Part shown: piece after piece, positions 1 to 5,532 of the stretch
How positions within the stretch are numbered: position 1 is the first letter of the stretch
Layout: each line of letters starts with the position of its first letter
Assembly: GCA_028687415.1 (NCBI GenBank)
Contig: JAQUAC010000129.1
Span: 1-6,619, forward strand
Direction of reading: 5' to 3'
DNA length: 6,619 nt
From: Acidocella sp.
GTDB taxonomy: Bacteria; Pseudomonadota; Alphaproteobacteria; Acetobacterales; Acetobacteraceae
Program-made: the position numbers and the translations under genes
The notes under the pieces: generated by a model
Seen by the model: the letters and a program-made list of their open reading frames with translations, nothing else
The model's database searches: none
Told to the model about the DNA's origin: nothing

Positions 1-181
1 GCAGCACCAGATGCGACGCGGCGCCGCTATTCACCTGCTCGGTTAACACCTGCTGCGCCATCGGCGCTGAGCGGGGCAGGAAGGCGCCCATATCGGTACG
101 GAATTGGGTTCTGGCGATGACGACGGCGCAGGCGATGAGCAGCAGCAGCCAGAGGCCGAGCGAGAGACGCTTACCTGGCAT
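1..181 (-). CDS. MMPL/RND-family exporter, N-terminal fragment (runs off left edge)
   Basis: Only the first 60 codons are in the window. The ATG at 181-179 overlaps the end of the LolA-like gene by 11 bases. The protein starts with a short basic segment (PGKR), then one hydrophobic helix at about residues 6-22 (LGLWLLLLIACAVVIA). Next comes a periplasmic start containing FRTDMGAFLP. A helix followed by a 'TDMSAFLP'-like motif is typical of the MMPL-type exporters beside LolA-like genes in aryl polyene clusters; full proteins of this kind have about 12 membrane helices and 700-800 residues. From family knowledge, the likely role is moving the finished polyene lipid out of the inner membrane together with the LolA-like carrier encoded just upstream. 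The substrate is inferred from context only. The family call is fairly safe because N-terminal motif and gene position agree, but most of the protein is not visible. Confidence 0.72.
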   Translation of the reverse strand, partial: MPGKRLSLGLWLLLLIACAVVIARTQFRTDMGAFLPRSAPMAQQVLTEQVNSGAASHLVL

Positions 182-779
182 TGCTCTGGTCTTCAGTGAT
201 GCTCATTTCGGAAAGATCCCCGTTGCTGCTGGCGGTGTCGATGGTGCTGATCTGCCCCTGGCTGCCGCGAATGAGAATCCATTTGATGAAATGCGCTAGA
301 TTGGCGTTCCTTGGCAGCAGGTTGAGCTGCCAGTCCGTGGCGGTGCCGTTAAGTTGCACGGTGTAAAACCGTTCCAGTGTGGGCAAATCGCCTGCGAGCG
401 TTGCCCGGATGCCTTCGACCAGCCCGCCGATGCGTGGGTCGTCACCCACCGCGAAATGGTGCGTCTGGTTGTCCGGCCCCCCGGTGATCGTGATTGTGTT
501 GTGATCGAGCACGAAATCTTCCGGCACGGGGGATGTTGTCGTCTTCCGCAGGTAGTCCGGGGCGGTATAGGTTAACGTGCCGGAGGCGAGCAGCGGCGCG
601 GTGAGGAGATGGATGATCTTGCGCTCCGTGAAATGCGCCGAGGCCGACTGGGTCTGCGCCAGATCGTGCATCAGAGGCTCCAGCCCCCAGCCAGGAGCGG
701 ATTGCGCCGTGGCGTGCGTGGCACTGGCGGCGAGCATGAGGCAGAGCCAGAGCAGCAGCAGCTTCGGGCGCATGTTCAT
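171..779 (-). CDS. LolA-like outer-membrane lipoprotein carrier homologue of the pigment operon
   Basis: A 202-residue secreted protein. Residues 1-25 form a signal peptide: basic start (MNMRPK), hydrophobic core LLLLWLCLMLAAS, and a probable cut after THATA. The mature part has the LolA-like pattern: FTERK near residue 50, then PLLASGTLTY and APDYLRK at about 62-79, as in carriers whose beta-half-barrel holds a lipid. In aryl polyene clusters a LolA-like protein is encoded next to an MMPL exporter and is thought to carry the polyene lipid across the periplasm; that role is inferred here. The ATG at 779-777 overlaps the upstream TGA (778-776) in an ATGA junction, so I prefer it to the in-frame TTG at 785, which would add two residues. 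The end overlaps the exporter gene by 11 bases. This is unlikely to be the housekeeping lolA, given the operon context. Confidence 0.82.
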   Translation of the reverse strand: MNMRPKLLLLWLCLMLAASATHATAQSAPGWGLEPLMHDLAQTQSASAHFTERKIIHLLTAPLLASGTLTYTAPDYLRKTTTSPVPEDFVLDHNTITITGGPDNQTHHFAVGDDPRIGGLVEGIRATLAGDLPTLERFYTVQLNGTATDWQLNLLPRNANLAHFIKWILIRGSQGQISTIDTASSNGDLSEMSITEDQSNAR

Positions 780-1678
780 GCCCAAAAATCATAGAAGTTG
801 AACCAGTTGAATGGCGTTTCCCGGCAATAATGCTCCAGCCGCGCGACATAGCGGCGCATCATGGCGTCGAGTCTCGCCTCGTTGTCCTGCGCGCGGGCTT
901 CGGGAGCCTCGTCCAGGGGTTCGAAAAACACCTCATACCGCCGCCCGCCCCGATAGCGCCCGACCATCATCACGACCGGGCATTGCAGCACCTGGGCCAC
1001 GCGGAAGGGCCCTCGCGGAAAGGCCGCCTGGGTGCCGAGAAACGGGTAGCGGACAAGGTCCTTGCCATCGACATTGCGGTCCGCCAGCACGCCGACGAAA
1101 TGCCCGCCCCGCAGCCGCTCCGCCACCGTGATCAGCGAATCCAGCCGCCCGACGCCGATGACCTCGGTCTCCAGCTTAGGATTGATCGCGGCCAGGGCTG
1201 CCCGGGTTTTTCGGGCGTTCTCCTCATACATCAGCAGGGTGATCGGCAGATTGCCCCGCCGCCGCCCGATGGCGCGCGTGACCTCAAAGCTGCCGAAATG
1301 CGCGCCGAAGAGCATGCACCCGCCGCCACGCCGCTCGATCTCTTGCAGCATCTCCTCGCCATGCACCTCGATGTCGAACGCCTGGCTTTGGTCGTTGAGC
1401 AGAAACACGCGGTCGAGCACGCAGGAGGCGAAGGTCAAAAAATGGGCGAAGATATCGGCCAGGCGCGGTCGGCGGCCCAGCACCCGTGCCAGATAGGCGC
1501 GCGAACTCCGCGACGCCGCCGGAGAAGATACAAGGAAATACAGGCAGATCGGATACAGGAACAGCCGCGCCGCGCGGCGGCCTAGATGCAGCGCGATCCA
1601 GACGCCGAGCTTGATCGCCGATTGCGCGCCGCGCTCAGGGCGGGTGACCCATTCCTGGGTGAGCGGCTTTTCGGTCAT
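776..1678 (-). CDS. LpxL/HtrB-like lysophospholipid acyltransferase family protein
   Basis: A 300-residue protein related to lipid A late acyltransferases. The catalytic HX4E motif is clear (H127-F-G-S-F-E132, in GAHFGSFE). It is followed by LADRN at 198-202, FPRGP at 220-224, and the aromatic C-terminus NWFNFYDFW at 291-299 that is typical of the pigment-cluster branch. A hydrophobic segment at about 23-50 probably anchors it to the inner membrane. From family knowledge it would use an acyl-ACP donor; in this operon the likely reaction is transfer of the ACP-bound polyene, or a fatty acid, onto a lipid acceptor. Which donor and acceptor are used is not visible. It overlaps both neighbours by 4 bases (ATGA at each end), so it is probably translationally coupled. 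No glycosyltransferase domain is attached. Confidence 0.85.
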   Translation of the reverse strand: MTEKPLTQEWVTRPERGAQSAIKLGVWIALHLGRRAARLFLYPICLYFLVSSPAASRSSRAYLARVLGRRPRLADIFAHFLTFASCVLDRVFLLNDQSQAFDIEVHGEEMLQEIERRGGGCMLFGAHFGSFEVTRAIGRRRGNLPITLLMYEENARKTRAALAAINPKLETEVIGVGRLDSLITVAERLRGGHFVGVLADRNVDGKDLVRYPFLGTQAAFPRGPFRVAQVLQCPVVMMVGRYRGGRRYEVFFEPLDEAPEARAQDNEARLDAMMRRYVARLEHYCRETPFNWFNFYDFWA

Positions 1679-1971
1679 GGCCGCATGGGGCCGAGATCAA
1701 GCGTGCCCGACACCGCCACCTCGCCCCCGGCCAGCTGGCATTCGAACCTGACCGTGCCAGTGGGGAGGAATTGCCAGCTCAGGGTCAGGTTCTCGCCAGG
1801 GCGGACGGGATGAAGGAACTTAGCGGCACGGATCATGAGCGCGCGGTCGTCAGCGATGGCAGCCAGCACCTCGTCAAGCAGCAGCGCGCCGGGAATGATC
1901 GGGTTGGCGGGGAAGTGCCCGGCGGCTGTGGGATGGTCAGCGGCGAAGTGCAGATCGGTTGATTTCCACAT
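1675..1971 (-). CDS. Small hotdog-fold 3-hydroxyacyl-ACP dehydratase (FabA/FabZ-like, ApeI-type)
   Basis: A 98-residue protein with the FabA/FabZ signature HFPANPIIPGALLLDE. His19 is the expected catalytic histidine. Asp33, exactly 14 residues later, sits where FabZ has Glu and FabA has Asp. The expected reaction is removal of water from a 3-hydroxyacyl-ACP to give the trans-2-enoyl-ACP, the step that builds the conjugated double bonds of a polyene. It is much shorter than FabZ (about 150 residues) and has only 18 residues before the histidine, so it probably works with a partner hotdog protein; from memory, ApeI pairs with ApeP in the characterised aryl polyene system. No upstream extension is possible: the ligase stop TAG lies in the same frame two codons before this ATG. 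The 3' end overlaps the acyltransferase start (ATGA). Confidence 0.82.
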   Translation of the reverse strand: MWKSTDLHFAADHPTAAGHFPANPIIPGALLLDEVLAAIADDRALMIRAAKFLHPVRPGENLTLSWQFLPTGTVRFECQLAGGEVAVSGTLDLGPMRP

Positions 1972-1974
1972 CCG

Positions 1975-3327
1975 CTACGCGCCTGGAGGCCGGCCAACGA
2001 GCTTCAACAGCGCCTCGCGCGGCAATTTGCCCAGTGCGTTGCGCGGTAGCTCGGTAACGATGACGAGCGGGCGCGGCAGGAATGCCGGGTCGATCCGCTC
2101 GCGCAGCCCCTGCAGGATGGCTTCGGCGCGCAAGTTAGGTGCGACGGCCAGTGCCATCAGCCGGGCGACGCGCGGGCCGTCGGTCTCCTCCATGAGAAAG
2201 ACGCCGTCCTTAACCCCCTGGATGCTCTGGAGCTGATGGTTGAGATGCGCCAGGGAGGTGCGCTTGCCGGCGATATTCACCAGATCGGCTGAGCGATCGC
2301 CGAGGATAAACGTCTCGGGGCCGGTCATCTCGATTGTGTCTTGCAGTTGTTCCTTACCCTCCACCGCAGGGCCGCTGGCCCAGGTGTTTTGCCCGTTCTG
2401 GGTGAGGTTCACGCCGTTGAAGCAATGCCATTGGGTTTCCCGCGCGGTCCGGCGGGTCGCGATCTGTCCGGCCTCGGTGCAGCCGTAAATCTCGATGAGC
2501 GGCGCATCGAAGCAGGTTTCGGCCTGGACCGCGAGTGCTGCCGGCAAAGGGGCCGTGGCCGAAAGGATGAGATCAACCGGGGGCATGCCATCCGGTTCGG
2601 CCAGCAAGGCCCGGATATGCACCGGGGTGGTCACCAGGATGCGGGGCCTGGGGGCGCGCTCGATCGCGGCGCGGATATCGGCTGGGTAGAGGGGGCTGAT
2701 GGCGTTGAGGGTTAGCCCCCGCTGGAGACCGAGCATGACCATGGATTCCAGGCCATAGCTGTGCTGATGCGGCACCGTGCCGATCAAGGTGGCGCCATGG
2801 AGGCGTGAAACCCCCAGCCGGTCGCCCGCCGCCTGGGCGCTGCGGACAAGGGCGCCCCAGCTTTTGGGCACTGGCTTCGGGCGGCCGGTTGAGCCTGAGG
2901 TGAACAGAATAAGGGCGGGCTGCTCACCCGGTACCGCCAGCATGCCAGGGGTGGCGTGGCTGTCGCTGAGATCGTCAGGATAGACCAGCCCCGGCAACGG
3001 CAGGGGCGCGGTATCGGTGAGTGCATAAAGATCCGGATAATCATCCGCCAGGTTTTGCAGCACGCCGGGCGCAACGCTTGAAGGCATCAGGCTGATCTGC
3101 CCGCGGTGCAGCGCGGCGGCAAAACCGACCATGAACCGGTAGCGGTCGGTGCAAGCATTGAGGACGTATCTGTGGGACGGCAAGCGCGCCGCGAGTGCCG
3201 CGGTATCGGCCCGGAACTCCTCCCGGCGAATTGGCTGTTGCCCGCGCACCGCGACGATATCGTTTCCGCTGGCATGTTGCTCGATGGCATAAAGCTCATC
3301 GCCGGCCAGGAATGGCCGGTATGTCAC
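1975..3327 (-). CDS. AMP-dependent acyl/aryl-ACP synthetase (ApeH-like adenylate-forming ligase)
   Basis: A 450-residue member of the ANL adenylate-forming superfamily, shorter than usual acyl-CoA ligases (500-600). Motifs in order: phosphate-binding loop TSGSTGRPK at 143-151; PHQHSYGLE at 186-194 (A4 region); YGCTEAG at 281-287 (A5); GDRSADLVNIAGKRTSL at 343-359 (hinge and A8); and LPRNALGKLPRE with the catalytic Lys434 (A10). The expected reaction is ATP-dependent activation of a carboxylic acid as acyl-AMP, then transfer to the ACP pantetheine thiol. In characterised aryl polyene clusters the homologue loads 4-hydroxybenzoate on an ACP; that substrate is inferred here from context. The start is GTG at 3327-3325, overlapping the TGA of the upstream membrane gene (GTGA). 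The TAG stop is 3 bases before the dehydratase ATG and in the same frame. Confidence 0.87.
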   Translation of the reverse strand: MTYRPFLAGDELYAIEQHASGNDIVAVRGQQPIRREEFRADTAALAARLPSHRYVLNACTDRYRFMVGFAAALHRGQISLMPSSVAPGVLQNLADDYPDLYALTDTAPLPLPGLVYPDDLSDSHATPGMLAVPGEQPALILFTSGSTGRPKPVPKSWGALVRSAQAAGDRLGVSRLHGATLIGTVPHQHSYGLESMVMLGLQRGLTLNAISPLYPADIRAAIERAPRPRILVTTPVHIRALLAEPDGMPPVDLILSATAPLPAALAVQAETCFDAPLIEIYGCTEAGQIATRRTARETQWHCFNGVNLTQNGQNTWASGPAVEGKEQLQDTIEMTGPETFILGDRSADLVNIAGKRTSLAHLNHQLQSIQGVKDGVFLMEETDGPRVARLMALAVAPNLRAEAILQGLRERIDPAFLPRPLVIVTELPRNALGKLPREALLKLVGRPPGA

Positions 3328-3884
3328 GGGGAAACGACCGCTGCCGCGTGAGGTTTTCTGAGTTCGGTAACCATGTTCAGGATTGCGGAGAGCGAATGCC
3401 GGGGCGGGTTCTGTAGGTAGCGGATGCGGAAGGCGTATTCAGCCGAGAACATCGCCACCACCAGGGGGAGGTCGAGGATATTGACGAAGAATGACCACAC
3501 CACCAGCGGCGCGAAGCAAAACAGCGTGATAGACATCGTCAGTTGGACCGCAAAAAAGCAGGACCATACAATTGTGACACGGCGCGTGTAGAGCAGTAAC
3601 TCGTTGGACAGGTCGCCATGCATTCGGCGTGCCATCGCGGTGATGAGGGGCTCGTGGCCCCGCCGCAGCGTCAGCGCGAAGGTGAGCAGGAGGCCGCAAT
3701 AAATCGCCCAATGCGTCAGCGCTGAAATGGTGACGAAGCCGAACTTGAACAGAACGCCGAAGCTCAATGCCGTGGTGAAGTGGATATGGCTTGTCTCGAC
3801 GATCGTCAGATGAAACAGCACGGGGAGAACACCCAGCGCCAGAACCGCCAGAAGCGGTGAGCGGGCAGCGGCTATGCCCTGCAT
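3324..3884 (-). CDS. COG4648-type integral membrane protein of the pigment cluster
   Basis: A 186-residue membrane protein. Hydrophobic segments are visible at about residues 10-28, 38-72 (one long or two short helices), 104-122 and 126-148. Between the second and third lies a polar loop with LLYTRRVTIVWSCFF, a pattern I associate with COG4648 proteins found next to the ACP and ligase genes of aryl polyene and related clusters. Another such pattern is AEYAFRIRYL at 148-157. No enzymatic function is established, and I see no catalytic motif. The position between the ACP and the acyl-ACP synthetase suggests an inner-membrane assembly or anchoring role, which is inference. The ATG at 3884-3882 follows the ACP stop TAG directly, with no spacer, and is in the same frame. 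The TGA overlaps the GTG of the ligase gene. Local G+C looks lower than in the enzyme genes. Confidence 0.78.
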   Translation of the reverse strand: MQGIAAARSPLLAVLALGVLPVLFHLTIVETSHIHFTTALSFGVLFKFGFVTISALTHWAIYCGLLLTFALTLRRGHEPLITAMARRMHGDLSNELLLYTRRVTIVWSCFFAVQLTMSITLFCFAPLVVWSFFVNILDLPLVVAMFSAEYAFRIRYLQNPPRHSLSAILNMVTELRKPHAAAVVSP

Positions 3885-4160
3885 CTATTGGCCCCGATGC
3901 TGCTGAATGAACGTATTGAGGTTGCGCAATGAGCTAAAGATTTGGACGTTGCTCTCGTCATCAGCCCGCAGCTTTACGCCGAAACGCTGCGAGACGACGA
4001 GTGAAATTTCCAGCATGTCGATTGAATCCAGCCCGAGCCCTTCGCCATAGAGCGGAGCTTCTGGATCGATCTGCGTAGCCGCGACTTCAAGGTTGAGCGT
4101 ATCAACAATCAGCTGCGCGAGGGTGGCTTCCTCGGTGGTTAGGACAATGCTGTTGACCAT
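3885..4160 (-). CDS. Acyl carrier protein of the pigment operon
   Basis: A 91-residue acyl carrier protein. The phosphopantetheine site is Ser46 in GLDSIDMLEI (a DSI variant of DSL), with the usual helix 1 pattern TLAQLIVDTLNLE before it and a helix 2 rich in hydrophobic residues after it. It would be converted to the holo form by a phosphopantetheinyl transferase and carry the aromatic starter or the growing polyene as a thioester, probably loaded by the ligase encoded two genes downstream. I choose the ATG at 4160-4158 because it gives an N-terminus of normal ACP length; an in-frame TTG at 4187 would add nine unlike residues (AFHHGNRI). Neither start has a strong Shine-Dalgarno. It is the first gene of the minus-strand operon in the window. 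Aryl polyene clusters often carry two ACP genes; only this one is visible here. Confidence 0.88.
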   Translation of the reverse strand: MVNSIVLTTEEATLAQLIVDTLNLEVAATQIDPEAPLYGEGLGLDSIDMLEISLVVSQRFGVKLRADDESNVQIFSSLRNLNTFIQQHRGQ

Positions 4161-4551
4161 TATGCGGTTGCCGTGATGGAAAGCCAATGCCTAGCCTGGG
4201 GGAGATTGACCAGAAGAGTGACGAAATGAGTTTCGATAAGGCCTGCCACAGATAGTCTTTCCTAACCTTTTCCAACTCTTAGCAAATCATTCTCCGATTG
4301 CAAAATATGGCTTATCCACGGGCCAACGCCGATCATCCGGGGCGGTGACGGGCGCGTCGGATTTACGAATTCGCGTTCAGACGGCGCGCCTGGCCCGGAT
4401 GTCAGCGGTAGCCGCGAGGTCTGGTGTCATGTTGCCTGGGTAGACGTAACGCCTATGCCGGGTCAAGCCAACATCACCGTTGCGGCGGGTTGATGATGCC
4501 GGTCTGTATTAAATTCCAGTTATCGTTTTTTTGGGTTTTTCTAACATGCTG
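4161..4551. other. Intergenic region upstream of the ACP gene, probable operon promoter region
   Basis: About 390 bases with no convincing gene. Bases 4201-4320 are near 40-43% G+C by hand count, against about 55-70% in the genes, as expected for a promoter region reading left into the ACP gene. The best minus-strand match I found is TTGCAA (4303-4298), 16 bases, then TAAGAG (4281-4276); it is weak and I do not call it a promoter. A single DnaA-box-like TTATCCACG lies at 4312-4320. Bases 4340-4500 are GC-rich without clear structure, and 4501-4560 become very AT-rich (about 28% G+C) next to the terminator of the lipoprotein gene. Confidence 0.4.
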
Positions 4552-4596
4552 AAAATAAAACATAGTCTGCGCCAAGCTGGGCTGGCGCAGACTATG
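4552..4596 (-). terminator. Rho-independent terminator of the glycine-zipper lipoprotein gene
   Basis: Bases 4561-4574 (catagtctgcgcca) and 4583-4596 (tggcgcagactatg) form a perfect 14-bp stem with an 8-base loop (4575-4582). Read on the minus strand, the stem is followed by TTTTATTTTC (4560-4551), a good U-tract. It starts 14 bases after the TAA of the lipoprotein gene. It should end that transcript and keep it separate from the pigment operon. On the plus strand the stem is followed by no T-run, so it works in one direction only. Confidence 0.9.
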
Positions 4597-4610
4597 CAGT
4601 ATAGTTTCGA

Positions 4611-5048
4611 TTAAGGAATGACGTTGCCCTTGGTCTTCATGCATTGCGCATAAGCAATGTTGTAGCTTTGCTGCAGAGACATCTGTTCCTGGTTGCTCTT
4701 GCGGGCGCCCCATGCGGAGCCGCCCAGAAGCCCGGCTCCGGCACCGATCGCGGCACCCATGCCGGCATTGCCGGCAGCCGCGCCAAGCAATGCGCCTGCG
4801 GCTGTGCCGGCAACGGTGGTCGCCGCTGCGGTGCCAACCGGGCTGTTGAGGCCCGTTTCCGGCGCCCGGTTGCTCTGTGCCTGCGCGAAACCGCGGCATG
4901 TGTAATCATCGCTCTGGAACTGGGTGAGCGTCTTGTGCGGTCCCGGCATGACGGCGATCGTTGGCCCGGAGGGCGGTGAAGGTTGGCAGCCGGTGAGCGC
5001 AAGCAAGGCGATGGCAGCGGTGGTCAGCCGGTGAAGATGCGTGGCCAT
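4611..5048 (-). CDS. Glycine-zipper lipoprotein
   Basis: A 145-residue predicted lipoprotein. The signal peptide (basic start with H4-H6-R7, hydrophobic core AAIALLA) ends in a lipobox L18-T19-G20-C21, so Cys21 is the likely lipidated residue. Residues 72-114 are a glycine zipper with repeated small residues (GTAAGALLGAAAG, GAAIGAGAGLLGG), a pattern of membrane-inserting or oligomerising helices. The C-terminus YNIAYAQCMKTKGNVIP (129-145) resembles the conserved end of a widespread proteobacterial family of glycine-zipper lipoproteins. Cys51 and Cys136 could form a disulfide. A role in the cell envelope is likely, but no specific function is known to me. The start is supported by AGGAG at 5059-5055, 6 bases before the ATG. 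It has its own terminator, so its place beside the pigment operon may be chance. Confidence 0.85.
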   Translation of the reverse strand: MATHLHRLTTAAIALLALTGCQPSPPSGPTIAVMPGPHKTLTQFQSDDYTCRGFAQAQSNRAPETGLNSPVGTAAATTVAGTAAGALLGAAAGNAGMGAAIGAGAGLLGGSAWGARKSNQEQMSLQQSYNIAYAQCMKTKGNVIP

Positions 5049-5164
5049 GGTGATCTCCTGTTGAATTGGTTTCTAGATTACGGCGGCTGGGGAAGACAAT
5101 GCCTTGATCTTAATCACGACGTTAACGGAGAACTGGCCTCATTGAAAAGCCTGAAACCGCCGCC

Positions 5165-5192
5165 CACAGCGCCTCTACGCAGCAGCGCTGTG
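5165..5192. repeat. Inverted repeat, 8-bp perfect stem
   Basis: CACAGCGC (5165-5172) and GCGCTGTG (5185-5192) pair perfectly around a 12-base loop. No T-run follows on either strand, so it is not an ordinary terminator. It lies 6 bases from the next inverted repeat. Confidence 0.5.
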
Positions 5193-5198
5193 TGGTCT

Positions 5199-5238
5199 GG
5201 GCCGAAGGACAGTGATAGTGGATGCTGCTGTTCGGCCC
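5199..5238. repeat. Inverted repeat, 8-bp perfect stem with long loop
   Basis: GGGCCGAA (5199-5206) and TTCGGCCC (5231-5238) pair perfectly around 24 bases, within which CAG (5210-5212) can pair with CTG. Only three T residues follow on the plus strand, and no gene lies upstream on that strand, so a terminator role is unlikely. It could be part of a structured RNA or an operator-like site. Confidence 0.5.
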
Positions 5239-5429
5239 TTTGGTGGCGATGAGCACGCGGTGGCGGCGCCTTCCGTGGGGCTGAGGATTTTGAGGATGAT
5301 GCCCTCGCCGCTTGATGTTGTGGTTTGTGGGAACGAGCCCGAGGCAGGATGCCGCTATGTGAATTCATGCACAATCAGTTTTGAAATTTCGGTCTATGAT
5401 CGAGGGTCGGCCCGTGTAACCAGGGGCGG

Positions 5430-5453
5430 CCCCGGCGTTTCACGCGGCCGGGG
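5430..5453. repeat. GC-rich inverted repeat upstream of the enoyl-CoA hydratase gene
   Basis: CCCCGGC (5430-5436) and GCCGGGG (5447-5453) form a 7-bp stem with a 10-base loop, about 80 bases before the hydratase start. It merges into a G-rich run (5447-5467). It could form in the leader RNA, but a stem of this size is not rare in GC-rich DNA. Confidence 0.35.
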
Positions 5454-5521
5454 GGACGGGGGGTGGGATTTTCTGGAACCATGCTAGAACCCGCCCTAAA
5501 TCGTCGGATCATAAAGCAACC

Positions 5522-5525
5522 GGAG
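5522..5525 (+). promoter_or_regulatory. Shine-Dalgarno that decides the enoyl-CoA hydratase start
   Basis: GGAG ends 7 bases before the ATG at 5533 but only 1 base before an in-frame ATG at 5527. Normal spacing therefore favours 5533. Confidence 0.7.
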
Positions 5526-5532
5526 AATGCCA

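Larger units (their letters stand above)
5049..5532. other. Divergent intergenic region with hairpins, no convincing gene
   Basis: This 484-base stretch lies between the divergent lipoprotein and enoyl-CoA hydratase genes and should hold both promoters. Short open frames exist on both strands (5114-5374 minus, 5212-5487 plus), but they are low in complexity, match no family I know and lack coding-like codon use. Three inverted repeats are visible (5165-5192, 5199-5238, 5430-5453). TATGAT at 5395-5400 is a fair -10 match for the plus strand but has no good -35 at 16-18 bases. Ribosome binding sites sit at both edges (5055-5059 minus, 5522-5525 plus). Confidence 0.55.

Noticed and set aside
830..1585. 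251-residue open frame antisense to the acyltransferase gene
   Set aside because: Pro/Arg/His/Gln-rich shadow of a clear acyltransferase; no motif or ribosome binding site.
4161..4187. Nine-residue upstream extension of the ACP from a TTG codon
   Set aside because: The added residues do not fit an ACP N-terminus, and ATG at 4160 gives the normal length; the ribosome binding site does not decide it, so the extension is only a weak alternative.
4312..4320. DnaA-box-like TTATCCACG
   Set aside because: One single near-match with no cluster of boxes and no replication genes nearby; not enough for an origin or a DnaA-regulated promoter.
4350..4382. Possible hairpin of GGCGCG and CGCGCC
   Set aside because: Short, bulged stem with a long loop and no T-run; expected by chance in GC-rich DNA.
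5114..5374. 86-residue open frame on the minus strand
   Set aside because: Low-complexity Ser/Arg/Ala/His-rich product without family resemblance; no good ribosome binding site; lies over the hairpins.
5212..5487. 91-residue open frame on the plus strand
   Set aside because: Codon third positions are not GC-biased as in the real genes here, no recognisable motif, and it ends in the G-rich run; likely chance.
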